Positions 29,997 to 39,125 of a DNA stretch of 54,567 nucleotides are shown here, one piece after another. The stretch comes from a virus. The notes beneath the pieces were generated by a model. The model did not search any database. It was not told the origin of the DNA and saw nothing but the letters and a program-made list of their open reading frames with translations. Location: IMG/VR virus record IMGVR_UViG_3300025326_000042, positions 1 through 54,567 of that record. The stretch is one strand, 5' to 3'. How positions within the stretch are numbered: the first letter of the stretch is position 1; every line of letters begins with the position of its first letter. The position numbers and the translations under genes are program-made.

Positions 29997-32357
29997 CTAG
30001 TCCTCCGCCGCGATGAACCAGACGTTCGGCCCAAGCATCCCGAGTTCTGGGTCGACATACCAGAGCGCTTTGTTCGGCGTGACGCCGACGGGCATCACGT
30101 CGGCGGTCTTCGTCCACGTGATGCCATCGAGCGAATGCCAGACATCGCGGTTGTTGAACGCCGCATGAAAGTGATTCACGATGCCGTTGTCGCCCACCAC
30201 GTAACGCCCAGTCGTCAAGCCCGCGTCAAGTCCCGTCGCCCGCTTCCACGTCGAGGGCTGGAATGGATTGTCGCAGTGATAGACGGGCCGGACACCGGAG
30301 GCGCCACCATCCGCGTTCTCCATCACGATGACCAGCCCGGAACCGTCGCCCTTGTCGAGCGCATCGACGATCCTGAGAGACGCGGATGCAGCCGGAAGAT
30401 CGCTAGTCAACTCGCCTCCGAACGCAAGCTGCGTCCAGGCGAGAGACGGCACCACTGGATCGTAGGCGATGACAGGTCTATTCGCGCCGTCGCCACCGAA
30501 GACCCAGACGCCCCCGCCGCCTGGCAGTCCGATCTTGCGCCCTGTCGCCGATGCGCCCAAGCCGAGCTTCGTTCGGACGTTATCATACGTCGCCCACGTC
30601 GCGCCTCCGTCGGTCGAGATGTAGACGATGAGATCATCCGTCAGCGCCCAGACGACACTGGCATTGCGCCAGTCCCACGCGATGTCCTGGATCGCCGCGC
30701 CTCCAGCGGCTCGCACAGTAGCGATGCTCTGACAGTAGTCAGTCGTGCGCTTGATTGAGCCGTCGGCGAAGCCGTAGACGGCATGGCCCGAGTTCACGCC
30801 ATCGTTCGGACGCGCAGCGACGCAGATGCAGGTCGAGCCTGCCTCGTCATTCCAGTTCTCGCCGCCGTCAGGCGTCGCCGAGGCGTTGTTGTCCAACGCG
30901 GCGAAGATGGCGGGGATATGGACTTCGCTCTCCGTCGCCGCGATGGGGATGACCTGCATGACGGCGTTCGTCCGGCCCGAGTCATCCGTGACGGTCAGCG
31001 TCACCTCCCAGTCGCCCGACACGGCGGCCGGATCAACACGCACAGTCGCTATTTTGGTGGTGATGTTGTCGATCTGCGGGTTCGTGAAGGATGCAGCCTG
31101 ATTGTCCGACCACGCGTAGCTCGCTATCGAGCCGTCTCGATCCTGGGACTCAGAGGCGTCGAATGTGGCGAATGCGTAGACGCGATCTCCGAAGACCTCG
31201 CGCTCAATCTCATACCGGAACGCCGCATCTGGATCGAGACCGATTTCCCCGCCCAGCTCATCGCCTCCCCGCAGCCTGAGCGTCGTTGAGAAGCCACGCG
31301 AGTCGATGTCGTGCGAGAGGCCGATGACGAGGAAGTTCCCCACAGCGTCAAGCTCGGCGAAGTCCAGATGGATCGTCACGCCTAGTTCGATTTGTGGATC
31401 GCCAGGCAGTTCTATCGTGAGTTCTCGTGGGACGCGGGCGTGATCCGACAGTAGCCGCAACGCGACTTCAGCCGCTTTCGCATCCGTATCGATCAAGCTG
31501 TTGCTATACTCTTCGTCGATAAATGTGCCTGACGGCAGCGGTGGCTGCACAAGTGGATTGTCTACGACGGACGCCGACGCCGTGATAACGCGGCTTGTCT
31601 CATTCGGCGGCGTCCCCTCGACGACCGTGGCGCCCGTTACCAGCACGCGGGTGCGGAGCTGCTCTGGGTCTTCTCGGTCGGTGCCGCGAATAATCCTCGC
31701 CGTCCCCGCGACATTCGTTGTATACGTGCGCCATGAAGTAGCTGCGGGCACCATCGGTATCCGGCGGATGACGACTTTGCCTGTGCCAAGTTCGTAAACG
31801 CGTAGCCCTTCCAAGTCCATCACATACTGAAGCATCTGCGAGGGCATCATCCGTTCGAGCTTCGCCACGTAGTTGGGCGCACTGCCCAATACAAAGCCGG
31901 ATGTGAAGATGAGTCGATTGTCCGTGATGCCCACATAGGCGAGGATATTGCCGAGCGCTTGCGTCACCGTCAGCCCATCCAGGTCGCGCTCGCCAATCTC
32001 AGGCGTATGGAAGAGTGGGTAAAGTCTCCCATCACAGATGATCGCTCCACCTGGGAAGTCGCGCTCCCTCGCTTGGATGGTGCCTGTGAAGACCCTATAG
32101 TACTCGCCATCGAAGCCGAGGTTCACCCTCACACGCTGCCCACGATGCATCCATGTCGGGATACGATTCAGAGAGATGCGGCAGACTGGGACGGGCGCGT
32201 CAAAGGACTTAGAGATCGATAGCCCCGTGATACCAGGCTGTCCGGCTGGATTCGTCTCATTGCGCGGGACGAGCAGCACGCTGCCGCCGAGCGCATCGAC
32301 CCACACGCGCAAGTAGAGCTGACGCGTGAGATTAAAGATTTTGGTGGCGAGCGCCAT
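29997..32357 (-). CDS. Tail hub protein fused to PKD and Asp-box domains (786 aa)
   Basis: Residues 1-380 look like a gp27/gpD-type hub: an FSISK-like start, PTWMHRGQRVRVNLGF, ITDNRLIFTSGF, and an RELTIELPGDPQIELGVTI domain ending near the GFSTTLRLRGGD strand. A PKD-like Ig domain follows at about 390-470 (FDASESQDRDGSIASYAWS, VTLTVTDDSG). The C-terminal 300 residues contain an Asp-box propeller (STDGGATW, SLDGITWTK). It sits immediately after two tail genes downstream of the tape measure, as hub genes do. The fusion places possible sugar-binding modules directly on the hub. Confidence 0.75.
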   Translation of the reverse strand: MALATKIFNLTRQLYLRVWVDALGGSVLLVPRNETNPAGQPGITGLSISKSFDAPVPVCRISLNRIPTWMHRGQRVRVNLGFDGEYYRVFTGTIQARERDFPGGAIICDGRLYPLFHTPEIGERDLDGLTVTQALGNILAYVGITDNRLIFTSGFVLGSAPNYVAKLERMMPSQMLQYVMDLEGLRVYELGTGKVVIRRIPMVPAATSWRTYTTNVAGTARIIRGTDREDPEQLRTRVLVTGATVVEGTPPNETSRVITASASVVDNPLVQPPLPSGTFIDEEYSNSLIDTDAKAAEVALRLLSDHARVPRELTIELPGDPQIELGVTIHLDFAELDAVGNFLVIGLSHDIDSRGFSTTLRLRGGDELGGEIGLDPDAAFRYEIEREVFGDRVYAFATFDASESQDRDGSIASYAWSDNQAASFTNPQIDNITTKIATVRVDPAAVSGDWEVTLTVTDDSGRTNAVMQVIPIAATESEVHIPAIFAALDNNASATPDGGENWNDEAGSTCICVAARPNDGVNSGHAVYGFADGSIKRTTDYCQSIATVRAAGGAAIQDIAWDWRNASVVWALTDDLIVYISTDGGATWATYDNVRTKLGLGASATGRKIGLPGGGGVWVFGGDGANRPVIAYDPVVPSLAWTQLAFGGELTSDLPAASASLRIVDALDKGDGSGLVIVMENADGGASGVRPVYHCDNPFQPSTWKRATGLDAGLTTGRYVVGDNGIVNHFHAAFNNRDVWHSLDGITWTKTADVMPVGVTPNKALWYVDPELGMLGPNVWFIAAED

Positions 32358-32358
32358 G

Positions 32359-32718
32359 TTACCTCTTTGTCAGCGTGAAGCTGCACCTGAACTTGCTCTG
32401 CGCTTCAGGTGCGGAGTGCTCGATTTGGAGGTCATCCAAGACGACATTGAAGCCTGTAGCATTCTGAGGTGTGACAAACAATACAGCAATGCCTCCGTCG
32501 TTCACGGCGACCAGCTTGTCTTTCGTCGCAGCGGAAGCCCGCGCGACGAAGAACGGCCAGCTCTCCGAGTCTGTGCCCATGAGCGTCATAACCGTGCCAG
32601 GTTCTCCGACGCCGATAACGGCGTGGCGAGCCCACCGCTGGCGCTTGTGCTCGATTACTGGCCCACGTGCTGGCTCTTCGCCGTTTGGGAATGGGTAGCC
32701 GTCAAGTATGAAAGGCAT
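32359..32718 (-). CDS. Small tail protein, possibly distal tail component (119 aa)
   Basis: The sequence is beta-rich (VMTLMGTDSESWPFFVARA, NVVLDDLQIEHS) with a basic end. No family is clearly recognised. It sits between the tape measure and the hub protein, where many siphoviruses encode the distal tail protein, so that role is plausible by position but short for the family. Confidence 0.65.
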   Translation of the reverse strand: MPFILDGYPFPNGEEPARGPVIEHKRQRWARHAVIGVGEPGTVMTLMGTDSESWPFFVARASAATKDKLVAVNDGGIAVLFVTPQNATGFNVVLDDLQIEHSAPEAQSKFRCSFTLTKR

Positions 32719-32724
32719 CTAGAC

Positions 32725-35700
32725 TCACCCTGGTACGAACGTGCCGGACGATACGAACCCGCCACCATGCGCCGCGTCTCGCAATGCACGCGCCAGCATC
32801 GCATCCACCTCTCGTCTGACGTCCCGATCTGATGTCCCCGGAGCAGCGTTCACATTCACTCTAATCGAGATATTCGGCGCATAAGGACTGGTGTAGGCGC
32901 TACCAGGCGCGGGGAGCAAACCTCGCGCTGTCAAGAGTGCGTCGGAGAAGAGGCCCAGTTGCGTGGTCGCTCCTATGAGCGCCAGCCGCTCATAGTCGAG
33001 TTGCAGATTCAGGTCTCTGATTAGCCCCGACTCGTCTGAGATGAGCCCAATAAGCATCGTCGCTTGCTGGATCATCTCACGGTCAGTGAGAATCGCCTCG
33101 TCCGCAAGCTGGCCTCGGATACGCATGATCTCGATCTCAGTCTTGCGGAGGTCTAGCTCTCGCTCGATGGCTTCAATTTGGCGGTCGAGAGGCTCAAGGA
33201 CATCTGCCAGCTCTTCTTCCGTAGCGCCTCCCCTGAGCATGAGCGAGCGCTGACGCTGTAGCTGCGCGAGCCTGAACTCCATCGCAAGCGTCTCTCTCGT
33301 AGGCGCTCCTAACACCTGACCAAGACGCTGGCGTGCGAAGTCGAGCGTCGCGGCGGCGAGTCTGTGCAAGTATGCGATGACCGTCTCTTCCGAAGTCTTG
33401 AACGCCGCTTTGAGGGAGATGAGCGCCGCCCGGAACACAGCAGCGTCACCTGAAAGCCCCCTCGCGCCCAACATGACTTCAAGATCGGCAAGCTCTTCAG
33501 CCAACGTCCTAACAGCTCGGGCGGCTTGGGCGGCTTGGGCACCGTAGTTGCCTCCAAAGGGGGGCTCTCCGGGCTTAGGAGCCGATAGCCCCTTGATCGC
33601 CTCGACAGCTTCCAGGATCATGTACGGATTCTGCTCAGTCAGGAGCCCGAATGAGATCGCTGCCCGCGCCATGCTTGCTGCAACAGTATCCCCCGCTGAC
33701 GCCAAAACGAAGACTTGTCGAATCGCGTACTCGACACCATCTACGCGAACATTCATCACGAAGTCTTCTGCTGTCAGCTTGCCTCCCCATGCAAGCAGGT
33801 CTCGGAGAGCCACCCTTGCTTCATCTTCCCCGAGTACGCGCACGATCATCCCGAACCCAGCTTGCACCAGCGGACTTGCCCGCGAAACTAGGGTTTTAAG
33901 CTCCATCCATGCTGCGTCTGCGGCAGCGCGTTCTGCCGCACCTGCCGCCGTCGCGCCAGAAGCCAAGTCTCCATAGGCTCGTGTTCCCGCTTCTATCGCA
34001 TCGGTTAATTCCTGTTGAGTTTTCAGTCCTCCTAACTGCAAGTTCGCCGTCGTCTTAGCTACCTCTCCTATTAAGCGTTCCTTCTCAATATACGCCTGCT
34101 GCGCTGGGATGAGGTTATTCTGCAAGACATCGACGCGATCTTTCTCAGCCTGTGTCCACGGGCGCGGCAGCGTCCGAAGGTTATTCAGCTCCTGCTGCAA
34201 GCCAAGCAGCGTGAGTCTCGCCTTCTCTTCTTCTACCGTCGGCTCGCTGAACATTGCAAAAAGCTTCTTGCGAGCGTCCTCAGCAGCAGTTCCAATCGCG
34301 CTGATATCTGGCGCAAGTCCGCCGAGGTTGCTACCGAGAGTGGAAGCACCTCCACTTGCCGCACTCATTGCACCAACAAAGTTCGTGGTGGCGATGTCAG
34401 CGTCTCTAGTCGCTTCCTCCTGATCTCGGAAGAGACCTTGGAGGGTGTCTATATGTCCGTAAAGCTGTCTAATCGCCTTAAGGGGCCCAGGAGTTGGGTC
34501 AAGGATTTGTCTAGCTGTCTCCCCAACCATCTTCCCTACCGAGATGTCGGGGAGGGGACCTGGTAAACTTACCGACAGAAGGTTTAATTTATCGGTCGCG
34601 TATCCGGCAGCATCCCCCAACTCGCGTAGCGCGGCAGCGAAGTCAGCCACTATCTGGGCTGTGAGGGTAATATAGGGTAACAGGACGGTTCCAACTTCAA
34701 TCGCTAAGTCGCCGATTGCTGCCTTGGCGACATTAAGTTGTCCCGCCGTCGTATTTAATTGTTTCTGGAACTCTTCGTGACGCGCCGAACTCTCCTGAAC
34801 GGCAGTACGTCCTTCATCAATGACATCTCGAAGCAGTCCACCTGCCGCAGCCAATCTGAGGAACTCTCGGGTGAGCCGTACATCGCTTAACTCTAAGGCC
34901 TCAAGCCAGAGTTGCGCCTCTTCGCCGGAAGCTGCGAGCTGTTCAACAAAGCGCGTGAAGACTTCTGTGGGATCCGTCCGCACAAGCTCGCGGAACTGCT
35001 CACCAGTCAGGCCTAGTAGACCGGAGAAGACCTTGAGTTCGTCACCGCCTTTGACTGCTGCTCCTTGCATCGCCAAGAGCACTCGTTGGATTGCCGAGCC
35101 CGACGCCTCCGCATCCTTCGACACAGACGACATTGCCGCCGCAATTCCGACAAGATCAGCGCCGGAGATTTTTAGGACGGCGCCTGCGCCCGAGATGCGA
35201 TTAAGCAGCTCAGTGATCTGTCCCTCTGTCGCAGTGAACTTGTTTCCGAGATCAACCACCTCGTTGGTCAGACGGTCGATATCATCGACGGAGAGGCTGA
35301 GAGTGTAAGCCAGCCTGCCGAAGGAGGCGGCCGCCTCATCCGCTGAGAGGTCCTCAGACGCGCTCGCCAGCTCAATAATGATCCGCTCGAACTGCACGAT
35401 GTCCTTTACAGCAATGCCCAAAGACCCCGCAGCCCGTCCGACATTGTTGATCGTATTGACGTTCGTGCCCAGAGAGATGGCGAGTGCGCGGTTCTGTCGC
35501 CCTAGCTCTGCGAACTCTTCATCAGTTGCCTCGACCGTCTTCCTGATGCCTACGAAGCTCGACTCGAATGCAATAGCAGCCTGAGTGGATTTATAGAGTC
35601 CGGTGGCGAGTGCAATCGCGCCTACAGACGCCCCCGCCAGAATGAGCGTCCCCGTCGCACTAAGCTGGAACAGGCCGTCAAGTTGCGCGGCGGCGGTGGC

Positions 35701-36075
35701 GGCGGTCGGGCTGATGAAGCCAAGCGCGGCGGTCGTTCGCGTCGCTGCTCTGGTGAATGCATCCGCGCCCGCTCGTGACAAGCCGAATGCGCCGCTCGCC
35801 TGCCTGACACTGTGATCCATGGCCGCAGCCGAGCGCGTGAGAGCATCAAGTTGCGCTGCTGTCGCTTTTACAGCAGGAGCCGTATCTTTGACTAGTACAA
35901 GGCCAAACTTCGCCGCCATCTCTTTGGCTTGCTTCAGCGTGGCGGCGGAGGCGGCAGTACTCCTCGTGCCCGCATTGATCGAGGCATTGAGGTTCTTTAG
36001 CTCCTGCGAGAGCTTCTTTATCTGCCCGGAGCCCTCGTCGCGGATGCGGAACCCAAGTTCGATTCGTTCAGGCAC
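32725..36075 (-). CDS. Tail tape measure protein (1,116 aa)
   Basis: This is the longest structural gene. It encodes an Ala-rich helical protein with an N-terminal coiled-coil, a hydrophobic segment near residues 135-160 (TGTLILAGASVGAIALATG), and the TP901-type tape-measure core around residues 170-420 (VGIRKTVEATDEEFAELG, LAIDVKDIV-like repeats, GADLVGIAAAMSSV). It scaffolds tail-tube length and is ejected into the host. At about 0.15 nm per residue the tail would be near 165 nm (inference). The GTG start follows the frameshifted chaperone stop by five bases. Confidence 0.9.
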   Translation of the reverse strand: MPERIELGFRIRDEGSGQIKKLSQELKNLNASINAGTRSTAASAATLKQAKEMAAKFGLVLVKDTAPAVKATAAQLDALTRSAAAMDHSVRQASGAFGLSRAGADAFTRAATRTTAALGFISPTAATAAAQLDGLFQLSATGTLILAGASVGAIALATGLYKSTQAAIAFESSFVGIRKTVEATDEEFAELGRQNRALAISLGTNVNTINNVGRAAGSLGIAVKDIVQFERIIIELASASEDLSADEAAASFGRLAYTLSLSVDDIDRLTNEVVDLGNKFTATEGQITELLNRISGAGAVLKISGADLVGIAAAMSSVSKDAEASGSAIQRVLLAMQGAAVKGGDELKVFSGLLGLTGEQFRELVRTDPTEVFTRFVEQLAASGEEAQLWLEALELSDVRLTREFLRLAAAGGLLRDVIDEGRTAVQESSARHEEFQKQLNTTAGQLNVAKAAIGDLAIEVGTVLLPYITLTAQIVADFAAALRELGDAAGYATDKLNLLSVSLPGPLPDISVGKMVGETARQILDPTPGPLKAIRQLYGHIDTLQGLFRDQEEATRDADIATTNFVGAMSAASGGASTLGSNLGGLAPDISAIGTAAEDARKKLFAMFSEPTVEEEKARLTLLGLQQELNNLRTLPRPWTQAEKDRVDVLQNNLIPAQQAYIEKERLIGEVAKTTANLQLGGLKTQQELTDAIEAGTRAYGDLASGATAAGAAERAAADAAWMELKTLVSRASPLVQAGFGMIVRVLGEDEARVALRDLLAWGGKLTAEDFVMNVRVDGVEYAIRQVFVLASAGDTVAASMARAAISFGLLTEQNPYMILEAVEAIKGLSAPKPGEPPFGGNYGAQAAQAARAVRTLAEELADLEVMLGARGLSGDAAVFRAALISLKAAFKTSEETVIAYLHRLAAATLDFARQRLGQVLGAPTRETLAMEFRLAQLQRQRSLMLRGGATEEELADVLEPLDRQIEAIERELDLRKTEIEIMRIRGQLADEAILTDREMIQQATMLIGLISDESGLIRDLNLQLDYERLALIGATTQLGLFSDALLTARGLLPAPGSAYTSPYAPNISIRVNVNAAPGTSDRDVRREVDAMLARALRDAAHGGGFVSSGTFVPG

Positions 36076-36079
36076 GACT

Positions 36080-36639
36080 CTATCGCCTCTTCACATCAGG
36101 TTCTTCTTCAACCAGATGTTCTGCTTCCATGACAAGCAGCATATCCTCGATGACCCACTGTGGCGTCGCACATAGCTCTTGAAACGAGAGCTTCCATCGC
36201 TCCATCAAGAGCAGATAGATCATCTGGCTGGGCCAGTAAGCGCTTTCTCCTCCGACGACGAACTTTCGTCTGGCGACGCCGATGCTGAGGTAGAGCTGTT
36301 CTCTAAAGGGGCCTTCTGCTCCTCCGGCTCCGTTCCAAGGATGACCGACAGGACCTGCTGAATAGTCTTATCAGGCATCTCCTGCACCGTCTCCTCGTTG
36401 ATCGGCATGTCTTCAGACCAAGCGACGATCATGCGCGTCAGGAGCGACAGGTTGAATGCGCTGATGTCGAAGTCCACCTGAGCCGCAGCAGCTCGATCTT
36501 TGCCCCTGCTTGCGGAGACCTTAGCTGCTGCGGCTCGTTGCGCTTCGACCGTATCCCGATACATGCGTTCAGTTCGGACATCGATCCAGTCCTCACCGAA
36601 CCAAAGTCTCTTGGTCTTGCGCTCTCGTCTGAGTGCCAT
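36080..36639 (-). CDS. Tail assembly chaperone, -1 frameshift product (186 aa)
   Basis: Translation starts as for the 139-residue chaperone but shifts to the -1 frame at the CCCTTTA heptamer. It continues for about 74 codons (REQLYLSIGVARRKFVVG...YWPSQMIYLLLMERW) to a TAG at 36080-36082, five bases before the tape measure GTG. The downstream frame has no good start codon of its own but has clear coding character. This is the gpG/gpGT arrangement of lambda-like phages; the extended product chaperones the tape measure. The junction is inferred from sequence and needs experimental proof. Confidence 0.85.
36220..36639 (-). CDS. Tail assembly chaperone, short form (139 aa)
   Basis: The zero-frame protein has an acidic, helical core (residues 55-100: FNLSLLTRMIVAWSEDMPI, PDKTIQQVLSVIL) and a Ser/Glu-rich tail. 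It lies directly upstream of the tape measure gene, as expected for the chaperone. ATG 36639 is preceded by GGAGGATCCTA, a ribosome-binding cassette shared with several genes here. The short form would outnumber the frameshifted form. Confidence 0.85.
   Translation of the reverse strand: MALRRERKTKRLWFGEDWIDVRTERMYRDTVEAQRAAAAKVSASRGKDRAAAAQVDFDISAFNLSLLTRMIVAWSEDMPINEETVQEMPDKTIQQVLSVILGTEPEEQKAPLENSSTSASASPDESSSSEEKALTGPAR
36304..36310 (-). other. Programmed -1 frameshift slippery heptamer CCCTTTA
   Basis: On the minus strand the zero-frame codons read gcC CCT TTA, a canonical X XXY YYZ slippery sequence (CCC TTT A). Slipping here joins the zero-frame chaperone to the open -1 frame that runs to 36080. 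The -1 frame is also open for some distance upstream of the site, but no other canonical heptamer was seen in the overlap. Confidence 0.85.
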
Positions 36640-36673
36640 TAGGATCCTCCTTCTACTAGGACACTAGAGCTGC

Positions 36674-37069
36674 TTAAACCTGATGGAACACCTGTGTCGC
36701 TGGTCGGATCGTGTACGACTCGTCCCAGAGTCCGCCCATGTCGCCTCCATGATCGTCGAGAGAGACATACCCGGAGCCATACCAGTAGTCCGTCGTCACG
36801 CCCCGATCTGGGTACATGTAGAACGATCGGGGTGTTGGGCTGTTGGCGATGGCGTCCGACTCCATGCCCCTGAACCCGGCCTGGTCGTAGTGCCTCCGGA
36901 CGGTCATCTCGAAGTCGCCGAATCCAGGCTGGTATGTCCTGTTTGTGTCGCCGTAAGCCGTATCCTCGATCCACTCCCTATCGAAGCTGACCGAGATCGC
37001 GGTGCCTTCAGTGACGAATGCGCTATTCCAGTAGAGATATGCGTTCCTCCACTTAATTGGCCCTGCCAT
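36674..37069 (-). CDS. Putative tail tube protein (131 aa)
   Basis: A small beta-rich protein with many aromatics and Gly: AYLYWNSAFVTEGTAISVSF, DFEMTVRRHYDQAGFRG, TTDYWYGSGYVSL. The YMYPDRG and tube-like strand pattern and the position just before the chaperones support a major tail tube protein, though it is short and could be one subdomain-type tube protein. GGAGGAGG precedes the ATG. Confidence 0.7.
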   Translation of the reverse strand: MAGPIKWRNAYLYWNSAFVTEGTAISVSFDREWIEDTAYGDTNRTYQPGFGDFEMTVRRHYDQAGFRGMESDAIANSPTPRSFYMYPDRGVTTDYWYGSGYVSLDDHGGDMGGLWDESYTIRPATQVFHQV

Positions 37070-37087
37070 GTGCTACGTCCTCCTCCG

Positions 37088-38170
37088 TTACAGAGCTTCG
37101 AGCGCCTGACGCATCCGAGCTTCGAAGGTGTAAGGCTTCACGGCTTCGTGTTGCGCCTGCGCCAGCTCCTCTCGACGCACAGGATCATCCAAATGTCTCC
37201 GTAGCAGCAGACCTAACTCGTCCGGCGTCCTGTACGTCGGCACGGAGTCACCAAAAACCTCTCGCAGTTCTGCCCTCCCTTCATCACATACCTGAAATGT
37301 TCCGCACGCTGCAAGCTCATAGCAGCGGGGCGCGATACTGTACGCTTCGAGATTCTCGTTCGGCACAGCGCCAAGAATGCCGCGCTCGCCTCGCTGGATC
37401 GCTCGCATCAGCCTCTCACCTGTGATAGAGTCGTTTCGATGGAATTGCACTCCTATCCTCGAACGATGGTAGAGCCTCGTCGTCGCGTCGTTCAGCAATA
37501 CGCCACCTCGGACGAACTTCCGCAGCGGTGACATGTTCCCTAACGGCGTGATGCCATAGAGATGCATGTCGATGCCATCCCAGTTGACCTGCTCCAAAAA
37601 CTTGACGCGGCTCGGGAACAGGGTCATAACAAGCGACACGTCGATGTCCGGCTTCATGCCATTCGCAGGAGGGTAGTGGAGCGCGGGGTCGTAGGCGTGG
37701 CCGACGTAGAAGCTATGGGAGTTCTTCTCCAAGAACGCTGGGAGCGAGATGTTATCGCAGATGAAGGCGTAGTCGCACAGCTCAGCGAACTTCAGTTGCC
37801 AGGAGTCATCGTCGTATGGGCATTCTGTGAAGTAGATCGCCGTCTTGATGCCCAGCTTGCGGAGCGACTGCAAGACCTTCAGCGTCGTAGGTGACACATG
37901 CATAGGCGCGACGAGCCAGACAAGATCGACCTCCAACACGAGTGCCGCCATGACGATTCTGTCTCCCGCCATGAGGTTCACATCAACGGAGCCAAACCGC
38001 GAACGCCCCGTGCAGACCATCATCTCCGAGAAGTCGGCAAACGCTTGCCAGACCTTGCCGTACTCCATCCTCGTGACTTCGCAGCCAAGCTGCTCAAACC
38101 CCGCACATTGACCTCGCCAGACATCGCGTGTGGCGTATTCAGGAATGGGAGAGACAGCAAGGATTTTCAC
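37088..38170 (-). CDS. CgeB-type glycosyltransferase (360 aa)
   Basis: A GT-B fold enzyme of the CgeB/Glyco_trans_1_2 type: an N-terminal Rossmann start (MKILAVSPIP), DLVWLVAPMHVSP, GIKTAIYFTECPYDDD, a SFYVGHAYDPALHYP segment, and the C-terminal donor-binding RCYELAACGTFQVCDE followed by the PYTFEARM helix. It should transfer a sugar from an NDP donor. It lies between tail-tube and methyltransferase genes and is the last member of the sugar cassette. The acceptor is unknown. Confidence 0.85.
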   Translation of the reverse strand: MKILAVSPIPEYATRDVWRGQCAGFEQLGCEVTRMEYGKVWQAFADFSEMMVCTGRSRFGSVDVNLMAGDRIVMAALVLEVDLVWLVAPMHVSPTTLKVLQSLRKLGIKTAIYFTECPYDDDSWQLKFAELCDYAFICDNISLPAFLEKNSHSFYVGHAYDPALHYPPANGMKPDIDVSLVMTLFPSRVKFLEQVNWDGIDMHLYGITPLGNMSPLRKFVRGGVLLNDATTRLYHRSRIGVQFHRNDSITGERLMRAIQRGERGILGAVPNENLEAYSIAPRCYELAACGTFQVCDEGRAELREVFGDSVPTYRTPDELGLLLRRHLDDPVRREELAQAQHEAVKPYTFEARMRQALEAL

Positions 38171-38178
38171 AATTTCTC

Positions 38179-38703
38179 CTAGTTAATGCCTACAGCCACG
38201 ATCTCCATTGGGCTATATCGGATATTTGCTTTGCTCAGGCCCGCTCGCCAGCCGAGATCGTGCGCTCTATTGCTACGCCGCTCTCTACGAGCCGAGATTT
38301 GCCTGAACCCAGCCATCGTCATACACTGGATGAGGCGCCAGGGTGTGAAGCCGGTCTTATGATACTGGCCTTCATCCTCCTGACTGCCGTAGAGCGTATA
38401 GAGAACGATGCCCCAACGCTCCTCTTGTGAGCGAGCCGTTGCGAATTTCCGGCACGTCCAAAGCAAGTCCGGCACCCAGACTTCGAGACAGCCTTCCGGC
38501 TTTAGAGCGCGTCGCATCTCTTTCAGAGCGGGCACCACGTCGCTGTTCGGCAGGTGCTCAAGCACGTGCGAGGCGTACACTTCGTCGAGACCCCTGAATG
38601 GAAGCGCTCGAATGTCGGCGAGCACATCCGGGCGATGCATGACATCCACCTGGATGTAACCTTCTCGCGGCGTCGTGTTGCCACCGATCTCGATGCGGTT
38701 CAT
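38179..38703 (-). CDS. Class I SAM-dependent methyltransferase (174 aa)
   Basis: The protein matches small predicted methyltransferases that act beside glycosyltransferases: MNRIEIGGNTTPREGYIQVD motif I region, VLADIRALPF, EVYASHVLEHL motif, LKEMRRALKPEGCLEVWVPD. The ATG at 38701-38703 shares ATGA with the upstream connector stop; a longer frame from 38739 is not needed. It probably methylates a sugar or the glycosylated virion component made by its neighbours. Confidence 0.85.
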   Translation of the reverse strand: MNRIEIGGNTTPREGYIQVDVMHRPDVLADIRALPFRGLDEVYASHVLEHLPNSDVVPALKEMRRALKPEGCLEVWVPDLLWTCRKFATARSQEERWGIVLYTLYGSQEDEGQYHKTGFTPWRLIQCMTMAGFRQISARRERRSNRAHDLGWRAGLSKANIRYSPMEIVAVGIN

Positions 38704-39125
38704 GCGTTCACCCGCTCTTCGATCTCGACATCTATCCACTCGTGCAGGAAGACGACATTGCCTATCCTGACTTCTTCGTCTTCTCGCTCACCACGTACAG
38801 GCATCGAGTCAAGAGCTGTGGCGCCCAACGTCGGGTTTTGCAAGATGCGAGTGACGATCTCGTCTCGCCTATCCCTGAGCGCGTTGTTCGCTCCATCATC
38901 GTCCGTATAACGAGCGTAGAGGTTAATTCTGGCTGTCCAGACGAAGAGCGTATCGACATCTGACGAGTCTCGCACCGCTCTGAAGCCGTTATACTCGATG
39001 ACTGCGGCATGGGGATGCCCGTAGCCGAGGATGAGAAAGTTGCCTTGAGAGACTTGATCATCGTCGAACGCCGAGAGTGCTTTGATCTGCGTGGCGAGGC
39101 CAGTCTCGACTGTCTCATAGCTCAT
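38700..39125 (-). CDS. Putative tail terminator/head-tail connector (141 aa)
   Basis: The size, N-terminal helix and central strands (DVDTLFVWTARINLYARY) and the helix NALRDRRDEIVTRILQNPTLG resemble tail completion or terminator proteins of siphoviruses. It is coupled by ATGA to genes on both sides. The assignment rests on pattern and synteny; no decisive motif is visible. Confidence 0.65.
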   Translation of the reverse strand: MSYETVETGLATQIKALSAFDDDQVSQGNFLILGYGHPHAAVIEYNGFRAVRDSSDVDTLFVWTARINLYARYTDDDGANNALRDRRDEIVTRILQNPTLGATALDSMPVRGEREDEEVRIGNVVFLHEWIDVEIEERVNA

